A DNA stretch of 64,000 nt from Flavobacterium frigidarium DSM 17623 (GCF_000425505.1 NZ_KE384392.1:288973-352972), one strand, 5' to 3'. Positions 1-8,646 are shown, counted from the first letter of the stretch. Translations and numbers: made by a program. The notes: a model not told the origin generated them from the letters alone.

Positions 1-2
1 TT

Positions 3-2081
3 CTGGGAAGCAGCAAACGTAAGTTTAATGCCATTTTAGTCAGTATTGGATTAATGATGGTTATTACAGCTATAATCTTATTTTCAAAACCATTCCTACC
101 TCTTTTATTGTTGGCAATTACAGTCATTACGTTTGTTGTGTCCCTGCTTTCGGTTTATGGTTTTAGAGCGTCTTTGGTATCCTTCTCCGGCTTGTTGACA
201 ATGGTTATAGCATTTGCTATTCAAAAAGAAACAGCGCATGATATTTTGCTTCAGGTTGCCTTAATGGGGGTTGGCGGACTTTGGTATTTGGTCGTATCCT
301 TTGTTTTTCAAAAACTTGCGCCCGTTAAAGATCAGAATCAGCTATTGTCAGATACGCTTCTTCTTATTGGTGAATACCTAAAAATACGAGCCAAATTATT
401 AACAAAAAAGACCAAGCGTGACGAACATCTTAAACAAACCTTCGCACTGCAACATCAAATCAACGAGAAGCAGGAAACACTGCGAGAAACACTGCTTACC
501 ACACGTAAACGTTCCGGACGTTCCCATTATGAAGAAGAGCAATTATTGATCTTAATATCCTCCATCAATATCTTCGAATTGATAGAAGCTAAACATTTGG
601 ATTACAAAATGATCGATACCGTTTTTGGTAAGCATAAAGAATTCCTAAATGCTTCAAAAAATCTGAGCAAAATCATGGGCAACCACCTCATACGTTTGTC
701 TGAATTATTGGTTCAAAATGATAAAATACCAAATAAAGATATTCTATTAATTGCATTAGCAGAAGCCAACGAATCTATCAAAAATTACGTTGATACCGTC
801 AAGTTACCTGAAGCGCGTGAAGGTGCTTTGGTATTGAAAAATCTATACGATTACCAAGAGCAACTCCTACAAGAAATCAGAGTTATCAGACGTGTAATGG
901 CTAATGTCAAAGAGGCTTCCAAAGTATCCTTAAAAAAACAAGATTCGAGTCAGTTTTTAACGCTTCAGGAATACAGACTGAATGTCCTTGTTCAAAATTT
1001 CAGTTTAGATTCCACCATTTTTAGACATTCCTTGCGTCTTACCATTGCGATAGTATTTGCTTATCTATTAGGCCTTCTTTTTGACATCCAAAACACCTAT
1101 TGGATTTTGCTGACCACCATTGTTATAATGCGACCTAGCTATGGCCTAACCAAAGAGCGATCGAAAGATCGTATCATCGGCACACTCATTGGTGCGGCTA
1201 TCGCTGTTGGTATTGTGCTGCTTACTCAAAATGCAGTGGTTTATATGGCACTTGCATTTGTTTCATTAGTATTCGCATTTGCATTGATTCAGCAGAATTA
1301 TAAGTTTGCCGCCGCATTGATCACCATCAGTATCATCTTTGTGTATTCCTTAATCAATCCTAATGCCTTTGAAGTGATTCAATATCGCGTGATCGACACT
1401 ATCATTGGTGCCACGATTGCTGTCGTTGCTAATTATCTACTTGTGCCTAGTTGGGAAGTCAATAATTTAAAACAGGTACTTCTGAACGCTTTAAAAATGA
1501 ATGAAAAATACCTTTTAGCAACACAAGAGCTGTATCAAGATCCCTCTAAACACAAATTCTCCTATAGTTTGGCGAGGAAAGAAGCCTTTCTTGCCATTAG
1601 TAATTTAAATACTGCTTTTCAGCGACTAACTCAAGACCCAAAATCGAAACAGAAAGAATTTGAACTCATTTATGAAATTGTGACGCTTAGCCAAACGATG
1701 GTTTCTGCCATCGCGTCCATTGGTAACTTTATCAGCAATCATCAAACCACACCTGCTTCTATAGAATTTAATATACTCATCAACAAGATTTCCAATACCT
1801 TACAAATGTCATTCGATAGTTTAGACGATACCCAAATAAAGAAAAAAGTCTATCATGAAACTGTTGAAGATGCAGAGGAGAAGTTGTTTGGTAAATATCA
1901 GCAATTATCAAATGTGCGAGATGAAAATATCAGACTAGGTAATACCGAATTAGATACCGAAACGCTTCATGGTCTTCAAGAAGCTTATTTGATAGCCAAT
2001 CACATGACTTGGTTAAAATCCCTTTCAGAAAACCTACAAAAAGCCACAGAACGCTATCGCTTGACTATCGTAGAAACCTAG
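3..2081 (+). CDS. FUSC-family inner-membrane protein, 5' end cut by window
   Basis: The reading frame is open from the first bases of the window, so the start codon lies upstream; the first in-frame ATG at position 54 is internal. What remains has a hydrophobic N-terminal block, a long soluble coiled region (about residues 85-330 counted from position 54), a second cluster of membrane helices (about 340-460) and a soluble C-terminal tail. This alternation of membrane block and cytoplasmic domain is the layout of the YccS/FusB/aromatic-acid-exporter (FUSC) family. Conserved FUSC features include the region around WILLTTIVIMRPSYG, followed by RIIGTLIGAAIAV and a second RVIDTIIGATIAV repeat. The substrate cannot be predicted; family members are proposed efflux or envelope proteins. 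No clear terminator follows. Confidence 0.85.
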   Translation: MGSSKRKFNAILVSIGLMMVITAIILFSKPFLPLLLLAITVITFVVSLLSVYGFRASLVSFSGLLTMVIAFAIQKETAHDILLQVALMGVGGLWYLVVSFVFQKLAPVKDQNQLLSDTLLLIGEYLKIRAKLLTKKTKRDEHLKQTFALQHQINEKQETLRETLLTTRKRSGRSHYEEEQLLILISSINIFELIEAKHLDYKMIDTVFGKHKEFLNASKNLSKIMGNHLIRLSELLVQNDKIPNKDILLIALAEANESIKNYVDTVKLPEAREGALVLKNLYDYQEQLLQEIRVIRRVMANVKEASKVSLKKQDSSQFLTLQEYRLNVLVQNFSLDSTIFRHSLRLTIAIVFAYLLGLLFDIQNTYWILLTTIVIMRPSYGLTKERSKDRIIGTLIGAAIAVGIVLLTQNAVVYMALAFVSLVFAFALIQQNYKFAAALITISIIFVYSLINPNAFEVIQYRVIDTIIGATIAVVANYLLVPSWEVNNLKQVLLNALKMNEKYLLATQELYQDPSKHKFSYSLARKEAFLAISNLNTAFQRLTQDPKSKQKEFELIYEIVTLSQTMVSAIASIGNFISNHQTTPASIEFNILINKISNTLQMSFDSLDDTQIKKKVYHETVEDAEEKLFGKYQQLSNVRDENIRLGNTELDTETLHGLQEAYLIANHMTWLKSLSENLQKATERYRLTIVET

Positions 2082-2307
2082 TAGTAATTTTATCAATGTT
2101 TAGGCGATATTCCCAACATGCTTATCATTATTACTTAAAGCACTTACTCACAAACTAAATTTAGTACTCGTCAATATCTTATTTTTTGTTGTTTTCAATA
2201 TATCCAGCGTTCCTCCTATTTGAAGAATTGAATTACATAAAGATCAAATAAAACGTATTACTTATTAAGTAGTTATTTCTTATAACTGCCGCTTTCTGAT
2301 ATTTGGT

Positions 2308-2437
2308 TTATCCTATTCCGGAATTCGAACTTCCTTTTAATCGAATATCAATTGTTTTTTCTTTACCGTTAACCTATTCATTACCTCCTTTAATGTTGCG
2401 TCTTTTATTTTCTTATAACCCAATTCATTTTTTAATC
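2308..2437 (-). pseudogene. Decayed paralogue of the 73-aa protein at 5534-5755
   Basis: Reading the minus strand just past the hemolysin III stop gives NELGYKKIKDATLKEVMN, then RLTVKKK. After a one-base frameshift it continues TIDIRLKGSSNSGIG and a stop. This matches the C-terminal half of the plus-strand protein at 5534-5755 (KTKEATLMDVMKRLTIKKKR, then IDIRLKGRPNS). The N-terminal half is not recognisable and an in-frame stop lies just upstream. It is therefore an inverted, degraded second copy of that small gene. The homology is direct from the sequence; its age and origin are inference. The rest of the 2082-2435 gap shows nothing I can name. Confidence 0.65.
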
Positions 2438-3083
2438 AATTCGACACTACTGCCAATAAAATAGCTACGTAATGACAAACAGAAGCTGCGAGCACAAAAA
2501 AATGCCAGACAGCATGGTTGTAACGGTATTTCTTCCATAAGTAAAAAACTACACCCATAAGGTAAAGTGCGGCTCCAATTAGAATCATTGTGAGGATATT
2601 AGAGGGAATACTTTCAAAGAAAGTACGTCCGCCAACAATCATAAGAAAACCCATTGCTATGTAAATTAGTGTTGAAAAAACCTTCCATTTTCCTGTAAAA
2701 AAAATCTTGAAAATAATTCCCGCTACTGTAAGACCCCACAAAACCGATAGCAACGTTATACCAAAAGAATTAGGCATATACATAAGTAAAAACGGAGTGT
2801 ACGTACCTGCTATCAAGAAGAAAATACTAATATGGTCAAGGATTTCAAGTGTGCGTTTTGCCTGAGCATGCTGGATTCCGTGGTAGAGTGTAGAAAAAGT
2901 AAAAAGTTGTAAAAAACAAAAGCCATATATAGCCGCACCAATAATGCCAGAAGTATTATCACTTTTAATGGCAAATGCTATTAGGATAGGAATACTTACA
3001 ATACCAAAAATAATTCCAAAACCATGTACGATACTGTTTATGAGTTCTTGTCTGATTTGTATATTTGAATTCTTAGTTTGCAT
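2436..3083 (-). CDS. trhA: Hemolysin III / PAQR-type membrane protein
   Basis: The 215-residue protein has about seven hydrophobic segments, which is the usual length and topology of the bacterial hemolysin III (YqfA/TrhA, PAQR) family. The metal-binding signature is complete: S-x3-H in STLYHG (about residues 64-68), an Asp-His in EILDHISIFF (about 81), and HAVWH near the C terminus (about 190-194). GTYTPFLL after the third helix is also typical. The name reflects history: E. coli members are linked to membrane-energy or fluidity homeostasis rather than to lysis. It is encoded alone, with the decayed small gene immediately downstream. Confidence 0.9.
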   Translation of the reverse strand: MQTKNSNIQIRQELINSIVHGFGIIFGIVSIPILIAFAIKSDNTSGIIGAAIYGFCFLQLFTFSTLYHGIQHAQAKRTLEILDHISIFFLIAGTYTPFLLMYMPNSFGITLLSVLWGLTVAGIIFKIFFTGKWKVFSTLIYIAMGFLMIVGGRTFFESIPSNILTMILIGAALYLMGVVFYLWKKYRYNHAVWHFFVLAASVCHYVAILLAVVSN

Positions 3084-3706
3084 AAAATTGATTTGACAAG
3101 GGGTATTGTTCTATCCCTTTTTTGTAAAATTACTCAAATCTATTACTAACTAAGTTCGATTGTCTATATAATTTACTGTTTTATTACTATCCATTTTACT
3201 TCCAAGAGGTCCGCATCTTGAGCCATCTTTTAAGAAAACCTTGTGTATAGCAGGTCTATAGACCTATTCTTTTTTAGACAAGGAGTAGCAAGAAAATTAA
3301 TAGAATACAATTTGACTCTATGTGCTACTATTTTTTTGCTATTGAAACTGGATTGGAAAATAAACCAGCAAATACCAAACTTTCGCATCAAGTCAAGAGA
3401 ATCTCCACTCACAAACAGATTACTAGAAATGAGAAAAGCATACATCTTTTTCAAAAATAACCCTAGCTCGTAATAACTTTTACCACCCCCCAATTTTCTA
3501 GTTATGGGAATTATGTAACTATTCCTTGTAATTGTGTAATAGCATTAGTCGCTTAAGGTACTACCTTCACTAAAATCGCATTAAAGCCATACATGAAAAA
3601 TGTAGCGTATCCATTTTGAGCAATCAAAGTGATGAATTCTTTTTGAAATGATTTCAAAACGGTTGCGGAATATTTCCGCAGACTATGTAATTAAATACGA
3701 GTCAAT
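3084..3706. other. Intergenic stretch with two palindromes, no recognisable gene
   Basis: Open frames exist on both strands between 3230 and 3493, but they overlap, have skewed composition and resemble nothing I know. I treat them as chance. Two palindromes stand out. AGGTCTATAGACCT at 3252-3265 is perfect over 14 bp. GCGGAA-TAT-TTCCGC at 3665-3679 lies 28 bp before the decayed aldehyde dehydrogenase. A minus-strand run around 3150-3260 reads as a fairly complex peptide (it includes LKDGSRCGPLGSK) but has no start codon and no homology I can place. Confidence 0.5.
3665..3679. repeat. Palindrome upstream of the aldehyde dehydrogenase remnant
   Basis: GCGGAA and TTCCGC flank a 3-bp centre (TAT). 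It is unusually GC-rich for its surroundings and sits 28 bp before the ATG of the broken gene. It could be a leftover operator or a small hairpin. There is no T-run after it, so it is unlikely to be a terminator. Confidence 0.4.
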
Positions 3707-3997
3707 ATGTCCATTCAAACAGTTAATCCAAACACAAACCAGGCAGTGATGTCATTTGAAGAAATGACAGAGAAAACAGTTGATACTAAAGTGGCGAAAG
3801 CACATCTAGCTTATCCCTATTGGAAAGAAACGAGCTATCAGCAAGGGGCTGATTTGCTAAATAAGGTAGCTAAATTCATGCGAATCCAGAAACCGGAGCT
3901 TGCGAAAACTTTCACCTTTTAAATGGGTAAACTCCTGCCTGAAGCAAAAGGAGAAATAAACTTAAGTGCTGATATCTTAGATTAATATGCTTTGTAA
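3707..3997 (+). pseudogene. Decayed aldehyde (succinate-semialdehyde-type) dehydrogenase, 5' part
   Basis: The first 71 codons read as the N terminus of an NAD(P)-dependent aldehyde dehydrogenase of the GabD/SSADH type: VNPNTNQAVMSFEEMT, then a Tyr-Trp-Lys segment and a LLNKVAKFMR helix. Translation stops at 3920-3922. In the same frame it continues MGKLLPEAKGEINLSADILD, the expected next conserved block (usually EMGK..EA.GEI..SADI.DYYA), then hits stops at 3983 and 3995. Two expected sense codons (Glu before MGK, Tyr after ILD) have become TAA. Nothing recognisable of the NAD-binding or catalytic Cys/Glu regions follows. It is a truncated pseudogene. Confidence 0.8.
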
Positions 3998-4420
3998 ATA
4001 AAAAACTAATTCGTGTAAGTGGATTAAACGATCCATTTTAAAAAAAGCTACTATAGGGCAAATTAAAATCTGTTTTAGATGCACTACTAACTTCACAAAA
4101 TCAGCATATTACCAATTAGGATAATCGTTGTATTTGCTAAGGGTGATAAAATATCATTTATCATACCCATCTACTGCTATCCGTTTAGAACGGTCCCAAT
4201 GTATCAGACTTACTTACAAGTTGTAGTCAATAATAATACGACAGTAGCATTCAATTTAGTAACCTAATATTAAATATGCAAGTCCATTGCTGCTAAATAG
4301 GTAGAAACTACAATTTGAATAGCTTGTATATTTTTCTCTCTATCCTCAAAGAAAATAAATTAACCTCATGAAAATAGAACAATGTAAATAATTATTTAAC
4401 AACTAATAAATCAAAACTAT
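3998..4420. other. Intergenic, probably decayed sequence
   Basis: This stretch is AT-rich with stops in all frames. Given the aldehyde dehydrogenase remnant before it and the truncated gene after it, it is probably further decayed coding DNA, but I could not match any part to a family. Confidence 0.4.
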
Positions 4421-4651
4421 TTGAATTTACTTACTAAAGACATGATGCCAGAATTATTAAGTGTCAATGAAGGAACCTGCATATCACTATATATGCCCAC
4501 GCACCCTACTCAGCCTGACAATCCTCAGGATCCGATACTAATTAAAAATGAAAAAGCAAACGGTGATGCACTATACCTATTAGGTAAAGATTTGGAAAAA
4601 AGATCAGGTGAGATAAGTTTGGCTCAAGATGCTACCACAACTAATCCTTAA
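4421..4651 (+). pseudogene. N-terminal fragment of a bacterial release-factor-like (baeRF) protein
   Basis: The 76-codon frame, probably from a TTG start, contains CISLYMPTHPTQPDNPQDPI followed by LIKN. The baeRF3-type proteins common in stress islands begin with a near-identical block (S.YMPTHRT.PDN.QDPIRFKN). Intact members run to roughly 350-400 residues. Here homology stops after about 60 residues and the frame ends in low-similarity sequence. It is most likely a 5' remnant. Whether a short peptide is still made is unknown. Confidence 0.65.
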
Positions 4652-4770
4652 GAAACAGACTATTAGGATTAGTTAAAGGCTTGGGTTTTTTATTGATAAT
4701 TTGAATTAATGTTCGGATGAAACCTACTTAATTGTAGTAATGAACCAAATAATTAAAGATATAAAATAAT

Positions 4771-5523
4771 ATGAAACGAAGTATAAACAGTTTATTAGGC
4801 TACACCATTAAAGGAACTGATGGCGAAATTGGAAAAGTAGAAGAGTTCTATTTTGATGATCAAACCTCAACCATACGGTATATGGTGGTAAAAACGGGAG
4901 GATGGCCTTCCGAAAAAAAAGTTTTGATTTCGCCCGAAGCGTTTCAAAAATTGGATTGCGAATCAAAAACACTATCTGTAAATCTTACGCAGGAAAAAAT
5001 AAAAAATAGTCCCGATATCGAAACAGACAAACCTGTTTCAGAACAACAGGAAGATTTAATTCGTGGATATTACTCTTGGCCCGGCTATTACGGAAGCGGA
5101 ATGTATGGACACATGGGCTTAGGCATGTGGGGATATCCGCTGGTTGAATTAAGAGAAACAGAAAAAGAAATGATACAAAGGAAAAGGGAAAAGCATACTA
5201 ATGACAAACCACATCTACGAAGCACACAAGAAGTTACAGGGTATGATATTCATGCAACGGACGGTGACATAGGCAAAGTCGAAGATTTTATAATGGATGA
5301 CGTAAGCTGGAAAATCCATTTTCTTATTGTGGAAACCGGCAACTGGTTTTCGGGAAAAAAAGTGATTATCTCTCCACGTTGGATTAAAGATGTAAGATGG
5401 CAAGAGCAGACAGTTACTATTAATCACTCAAAGGAAGAAGTGAAAAACAGTCCCGAATATGATTCCTCGCAACCGATAAATGATTCCTATGAGCATTTGC
5501 TCAATGACTATTACGAAAATTAA
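4771..5523 (+). CDS. Tandem PRC-barrel domain protein
   Basis: Two PRC-barrel domains lie in tandem. The first is at about residues 5-80 (LLGYTIKGTDGEIGKVEEFY). The second is at about 150-225 (EVTGYDIHATDGDIGKVEDF). They are joined by a Gly/Tyr/Met-rich linker (about 95-125). The repeats are clearly homologous: GEIGKVE.F..DD, then ...W..KKVLISP, then ...NSP. PRC barrels are small beta-barrel modules found in photosynthetic reaction-centre H subunits, in RimM, and in stand-alone stress-associated proteins. No signal peptide is seen, so it is probably cytoplasmic. The 73-aa gene follows after 10 bp and the two are probably co-transcribed. The precise role is unknown. Confidence 0.85.
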   Translation: MKRSINSLLGYTIKGTDGEIGKVEEFYFDDQTSTIRYMVVKTGGWPSEKKVLISPEAFQKLDCESKTLSVNLTQEKIKNSPDIETDKPVSEQQEDLIRGYYSWPGYYGSGMYGHMGLGMWGYPLVELRETEKEMIQRKREKHTNDKPHLRSTQEVTGYDIHATDGDIGKVEDFIMDDVSWKIHFLIVETGNWFSGKKVIISPRWIKDVRWQEQTVTINHSKEEVKNSPEYDSSQPINDSYEHLLNDYYEN

Positions 5524-5533
5524 AATAATAATT

Positions 5534-5755
5534 ATGGAAATTTTACAAGAAGCAGAAGTATTTGAAAAAGCCAAAATGAGTAATATGTCTAATAGTGATA
5601 GAGTGACAGCTTCAAGAGAAGCTAAACGACTGGTATTAGCAATCAATGAAATTTATATGAAGACGAAAGAAGCAACCTTAATGGATGTAATGAAGCGTTT
5701 AACCATTAAGAAAAAAAGAATAGATATTCGATTGAAAGGAAGACCTAATTCTTGA
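5534..5755 (+). CDS. Conserved small protein of unknown function
   Basis: This frame encodes 73 residues from the ATG at 5534; an upstream ATG in frame would overlap the PRC-barrel gene. The protein is basic and helical, with a conserved-looking core (NMSNSDRVTASREAKRLVLA) and a C-terminal basic stretch (KRLTIKKKRIDIRLKGR). I recognise the pattern as a small protein recurrent in flavobacterial genomes but know no function. A decayed inverted copy of its C-terminal half lies at 2308-2437, which supports it as a real gene. It follows the tandem PRC-barrel gene closely and precedes a flavin reductase. Confidence 0.65.
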   Translation: MEILQEAEVFEKAKMSNMSNSDRVTASREAKRLVLAINEIYMKTKEATLMDVMKRLTIKKKRIDIRLKGRPNS

Positions 5756-5786
5756 GTATACTTTTAATCCCATATAAATAAAAGCC

Positions 5787-6455
5787 ATGGAAAATCATAT
5801 TGTAAAAATAATTGCAGTAGAACCAGTAACGCATGATGTAAAGCGATTTACAATTCAAAAGCCAGAAGGTTTCAAATTCATACCGGGACAGGCAACCGAA
5901 GTGTCCGTCAATACTCCTGCATTTAAAAATGAAAAGCGACCTTTTACATTTACAAGTTTAAATGATAATAAGCATCTGGAATTTACAATTAAAATTTATG
6001 ATAGTCTCCACGGAGTTACAAAAGAATTAGGAAAATTAAAGCAGGGTGACGAAATTATCATCCGTGATGTTTGGGGCGCAATTGAATATAAAGGCGAAGG
6101 AGTATTCATTGCTGGTGGTGCAGGTATTACACCATTCATTGCAATTCTGCGGCAGTTACAAGTGGATGACAAAATTGCTAACAACAAACTAATTATTACC
6201 AATAAAACAGAAAAAGATATAATTCTGAAAAAAGAATTTAATGAAATGCTTGGCAAGAATTTTATCAACACGCTCACTAATGAAAAAAAAGAAGGGTACA
6301 AAAATGGTAGGATTGACTATGCTTTTCTAAAAGAAAAAATAGACAACTTCAAACAGCAATTCTATGTTTGTGGTCCACCACAATTTGTAACAGCTATTTC
6401 AGAAGCACTTACCTTATTAGGAGCCAAAACTGATACAGTAGTTTTTGAGAATTAA
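5787..6455 (+). CDS. FAD/NAD(P)H-dependent flavin reductase (ferredoxin-reductase family)
   Basis: The 222-residue protein has the two-domain ferredoxin-NADP reductase fold. The N-terminal FAD barrel carries KRPFTFTSL (the RxYS/T-type flavin motif, about residues 50-58). The C-terminal nucleotide-binding domain carries GVFIAGGAGITPFIAILR (about 105-122) and YVCGPPQFV (about 193-201). There is no extra iron-sulfur or FMN domain, so it would pass electrons to a separate partner such as a ferredoxin or flavodoxin, or reduce free flavin. The partner is not encoded nearby. It lies downstream of the PRC-barrel/small-protein pair in the same orientation. Confidence 0.8.
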   Translation: MENHIVKIIAVEPVTHDVKRFTIQKPEGFKFIPGQATEVSVNTPAFKNEKRPFTFTSLNDNKHLEFTIKIYDSLHGVTKELGKLKQGDEIIIRDVWGAIEYKGEGVFIAGGAGITPFIAILRQLQVDDKIANNKLIITNKTEKDIILKKEFNEMLGKNFINTLTNEKKEGYKNGRIDYAFLKEKIDNFKQQFYVCGPPQFVTAISEALTLLGAKTDTVVFEN

Positions 6456-6660
6456 TCTGTGAGATTTGTTAAAAAGGCTTTAACGATTGGCTTGTTCTTT
6501 TTTCGATAGAAAAGATAAAGATTAGATAAACAGTATTGATATTTAGGAAAAGGATGTGAATACCGGACCAAATAAAGATGTTAAGTAAGCGAACCGATAG
6601 TTTTTCAGAAAATTAAAAAGCTAGATAATAAAAGATAATTAACAATAAAATATAATTGAT

Positions 6661-7644
6661 ATGAAAGCACTACAAATAATAAAATACGGTGAAATTAAGG
6701 ACAGTTTATCCATCAATGAGATCGAAAAACCTTCTTTAAAACCAAATGATATTTTAGTTGAAGTTAAAGCAGCTTCTTTAAATCCCATTGATTACAAAAT
6801 GGTGGAAGGTCACCTGAAAGATATGATTTCTTTAAACTTTCCCAGTACAATAGGTTTTGACGTAAGTGGTGTAGTGGTTGAGAGAGGTGTGGCTGTAAAT
6901 AATTTCGAAATAGGAGATGAAGTATATTCCAGAGTGCCACAAGAACAAATGGGTACAGTAGCAGAATTTGTAAGTATTAATAGTGACCTAGTTGCTAAAA
7001 AACCTAAAAATAGTTCTTTTGAAGAAGCAGCCGGATTACCACTAACTGGACTTACAGCAATACAAGCCTTGGAGAATGTTGGTATTAAAGAGAACGATAG
7101 AGTTCTTATTCATGCAGGTTCTGGTGGTGTAGGTAGCTTTGCAATTCAGTATGCCAAAGCTAAAGGAGCTATCGTATATACGACTACCAGCAGCAAAAAT
7201 GTAGACTGGGTCAAAGCTTTGGGTGCTGACCGAGTAATTGATTATAAAACTGAAGATTATAAAAAGGTTGCAAACAATTTGGATATTGTTTTTGACACTT
7301 TAGGGAATGACTACACCTTTGATGCTTTTGAAATCATTAAAGAAGGTGGAAAAGTGACTACGATAGCAGGTCCACCTGACGAAGAAACAGCAAAGAAAAT
7401 GGGAATGAAAGATTATAAATTGACCGAAAAATTAGCAACACTGATTGAGAAAAAATCTGCTATTTATAAACTAACCTGGATGCAGCCTGATGCTAAGCAG
7501 TTAAATACTATCAGCAGCATGGTTGAAGATGGGGATATTAAGCCTATCGTCGATTTGATTTATTCCTTCGAAAATGGAATCGATGCTTATTTATATCTAG
7601 CTACCGGCAGAGCCAAAGGCAAAGTAATTATAAGCATGTCTTAA
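6661..7644 (+). CDS. Medium-chain dehydrogenase, quinone-oxidoreductase-like
   Basis: The protein has 327 residues, the normal length for zinc-independent members of the MDR superfamily. The N-terminal GroES-like domain is visible (NPIDYKMVEGHL and TIGFDVSGVVVERG). The NADP Rossmann domain carries HAGSGGVGSFAIQYAKAKGA (about residues 131-150). The catalytic zinc ligands of alcohol dehydrogenases are absent, as expected for quinone oxidoreductase/QorA-like reductases. It probably reduces quinones or reactive carbonyls with NADPH, which fits the stress-gene setting. It stands alone, with about 200 bp of unassigned DNA on the 5' side. Confidence 0.85.
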   Translation: MKALQIIKYGEIKDSLSINEIEKPSLKPNDILVEVKAASLNPIDYKMVEGHLKDMISLNFPSTIGFDVSGVVVERGVAVNNFEIGDEVYSRVPQEQMGTVAEFVSINSDLVAKKPKNSSFEEAAGLPLTGLTAIQALENVGIKENDRVLIHAGSGGVGSFAIQYAKAKGAIVYTTTSSKNVDWVKALGADRVIDYKTEDYKKVANNLDIVFDTLGNDYTFDAFEIIKEGGKVTTIAGPPDEETAKKMGMKDYKLTEKLATLIEKKSAIYKLTWMQPDAKQLNTISSMVEDGDIKPIVDLIYSFENGIDAYLYLATGRAKGKVIISMS

Positions 7645-7704
7645 ACTATTTAATACGCTGGACCAGATTACTGTTTTTTTTATAAACAAAGAAAATAGCA
7701 CTAA

Positions 7705-7821
7705 CAAAAAAATATAGTAGTAGCTGTTGCAAACGGTACCACGGGAAGAATCACTATTATTTTATTAAAAGAATCTAAAAATTATAAGCTTACTGTTATT
7801 GTTAGAGAACGGCAAAAATAA
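7705..7821 (+). pseudogene. N-terminal fragment of an NAD(P)-binding (atypical SDR) protein
   Basis: The frame reads NIVVAVANGTTGRITIILLK, then ESKNYKLTVIVRERQK and a stop. This is the first beta-alpha-beta unit of an NmrA/atypical-SDR protein (usual form VAVAGATGRIG..LVKELL..GH.VTAIVR). The dinucleotide motif is damaged: GATGRIG has become NGTTGRI. There is no start codon and nothing recognisable follows. A short in-frame run, MKKVSNTKDEFAIEYK, at 7840-7890 may be debris of the same gene, but I cannot show it. Confidence 0.6.
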
Positions 7822-7914
7822 ACATGTCACTTAGTAGATATGAAAAAAGTCAGCAACACAAAAGATGAATTTGCGATTGAGTACAAGTAATAATAATAGT
7901 TTAAAATTAAAAAC

Positions 7915-8223
7915 ATGACAAAAATGACAAATTTAAGTAAACAAGAGATTCAGGATAGAATGAAAGAAATTGATGTTTTGTGGGTTGTAGAAGGCAAATT
8001 CATTCATAGAGAAATTATTTTTAAGAATTTTGTCGAAGCATTTTCTTTTATGACAGCCGTTGCAATTATAGCTGAAAAGAGTGATCATCATCCAAATTGG
8101 AAAAATGTTTATAACAAAGTTACTATTGATCTTAACACTCATGATGCTGATGGAATCACAATTAAGGATTTCCAATTGGCAAAAGGAATTGATCAAATAG
8201 TAAAAAACTACGCAAATATTTAA
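7915..8223 (+). CDS. phhB: 4a-hydroxytetrahydrobiopterin dehydratase (pterin carbinolamine dehydratase)
   Basis: The 102-residue protein has the full PCD signature: FKNFVEAFSFMTAVAIIAEK, then DHHPNW (about residues 59-64), VYNKVTIDLNTHDADGIT and KDFQLAKGID. The paired histidines and the downstream histidine (THDADG) form the active site that dehydrates 4a-hydroxytetrahydropterin. The usual partner, phenylalanine hydroxylase, is not in the window, so it may serve pterin recycling for another hydroxylase or molybdopterin metabolism. The start could be 7915 or the ATG at 7924. Confidence 0.9.
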   Translation: MTKMTNLSKQEIQDRMKEIDVLWVVEGKFIHREIIFKNFVEAFSFMTAVAIIAEKSDHHPNWKNVYNKVTIDLNTHDADGITIKDFQLAKGIDQIVKNYANI

Positions 8224-8301
8224 TTTACAGTGCTCTATGGGATGTAATTTTCATAAGCGAGAGCTTGTAGTCTATTAGAATAACAAAAATGTAAAAAGGA
8301 T

Positions 8302-8403
8302 CCTGCCCAAAAACGTATTTAACCAATTATTAGCGATTGTTTAAATCCTATAAATGATGATTTACAACGGGATAATAGATTACAATGAATTCATATTAGA
8401 TAC
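8302..8403 (+). pseudogene. Older decayed copy of the PoxB-type 5' end
   Basis: Two blocks match the better-preserved remnant that begins at 9240. The first, around 8308-8335, reads PKNVFNQLL. After an internal deletion of roughly 60 bases relative to the other copy, the second block at 8339-8402 reads SLNPxN...RDxRLQ*IHxR. By hand alignment 51 of 64 bases in the second block match the 9240 copy. Several stops interrupt it. It is a diverged duplicate fragment. The remainder of the 8224-8646 gap shows nothing else I can name. Confidence 0.65.
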
Positions 8404-8646
8404 TAATAGTTTGACATGTATACTAGTGCTAGCTTGAGAATTAACGCTGTAACTCCCCTACTGGATGAAACCTAATAGTACCTGTAAGCTATCGTTTTTT
8501 TTTCAGGGTTAAGATCAAAAAAGAGCGCTAAAAAAAGAGATATTAATAGTTGATTTGTATAATAGTTTAAAAAAGTTAATTAGCGTAAAAATTCATTAAT
8601 ATCTTAAAATAGGCCACTATTTACAAGAAATAAAACAACAATTAAC

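Noticed and set aside
3230..3493. Overlapping open frames on both strands of a 260-bp stretch
   Set aside because: They overlap each other, have no start context or homology, and are rich in residues expected from AT-rich chance frames.
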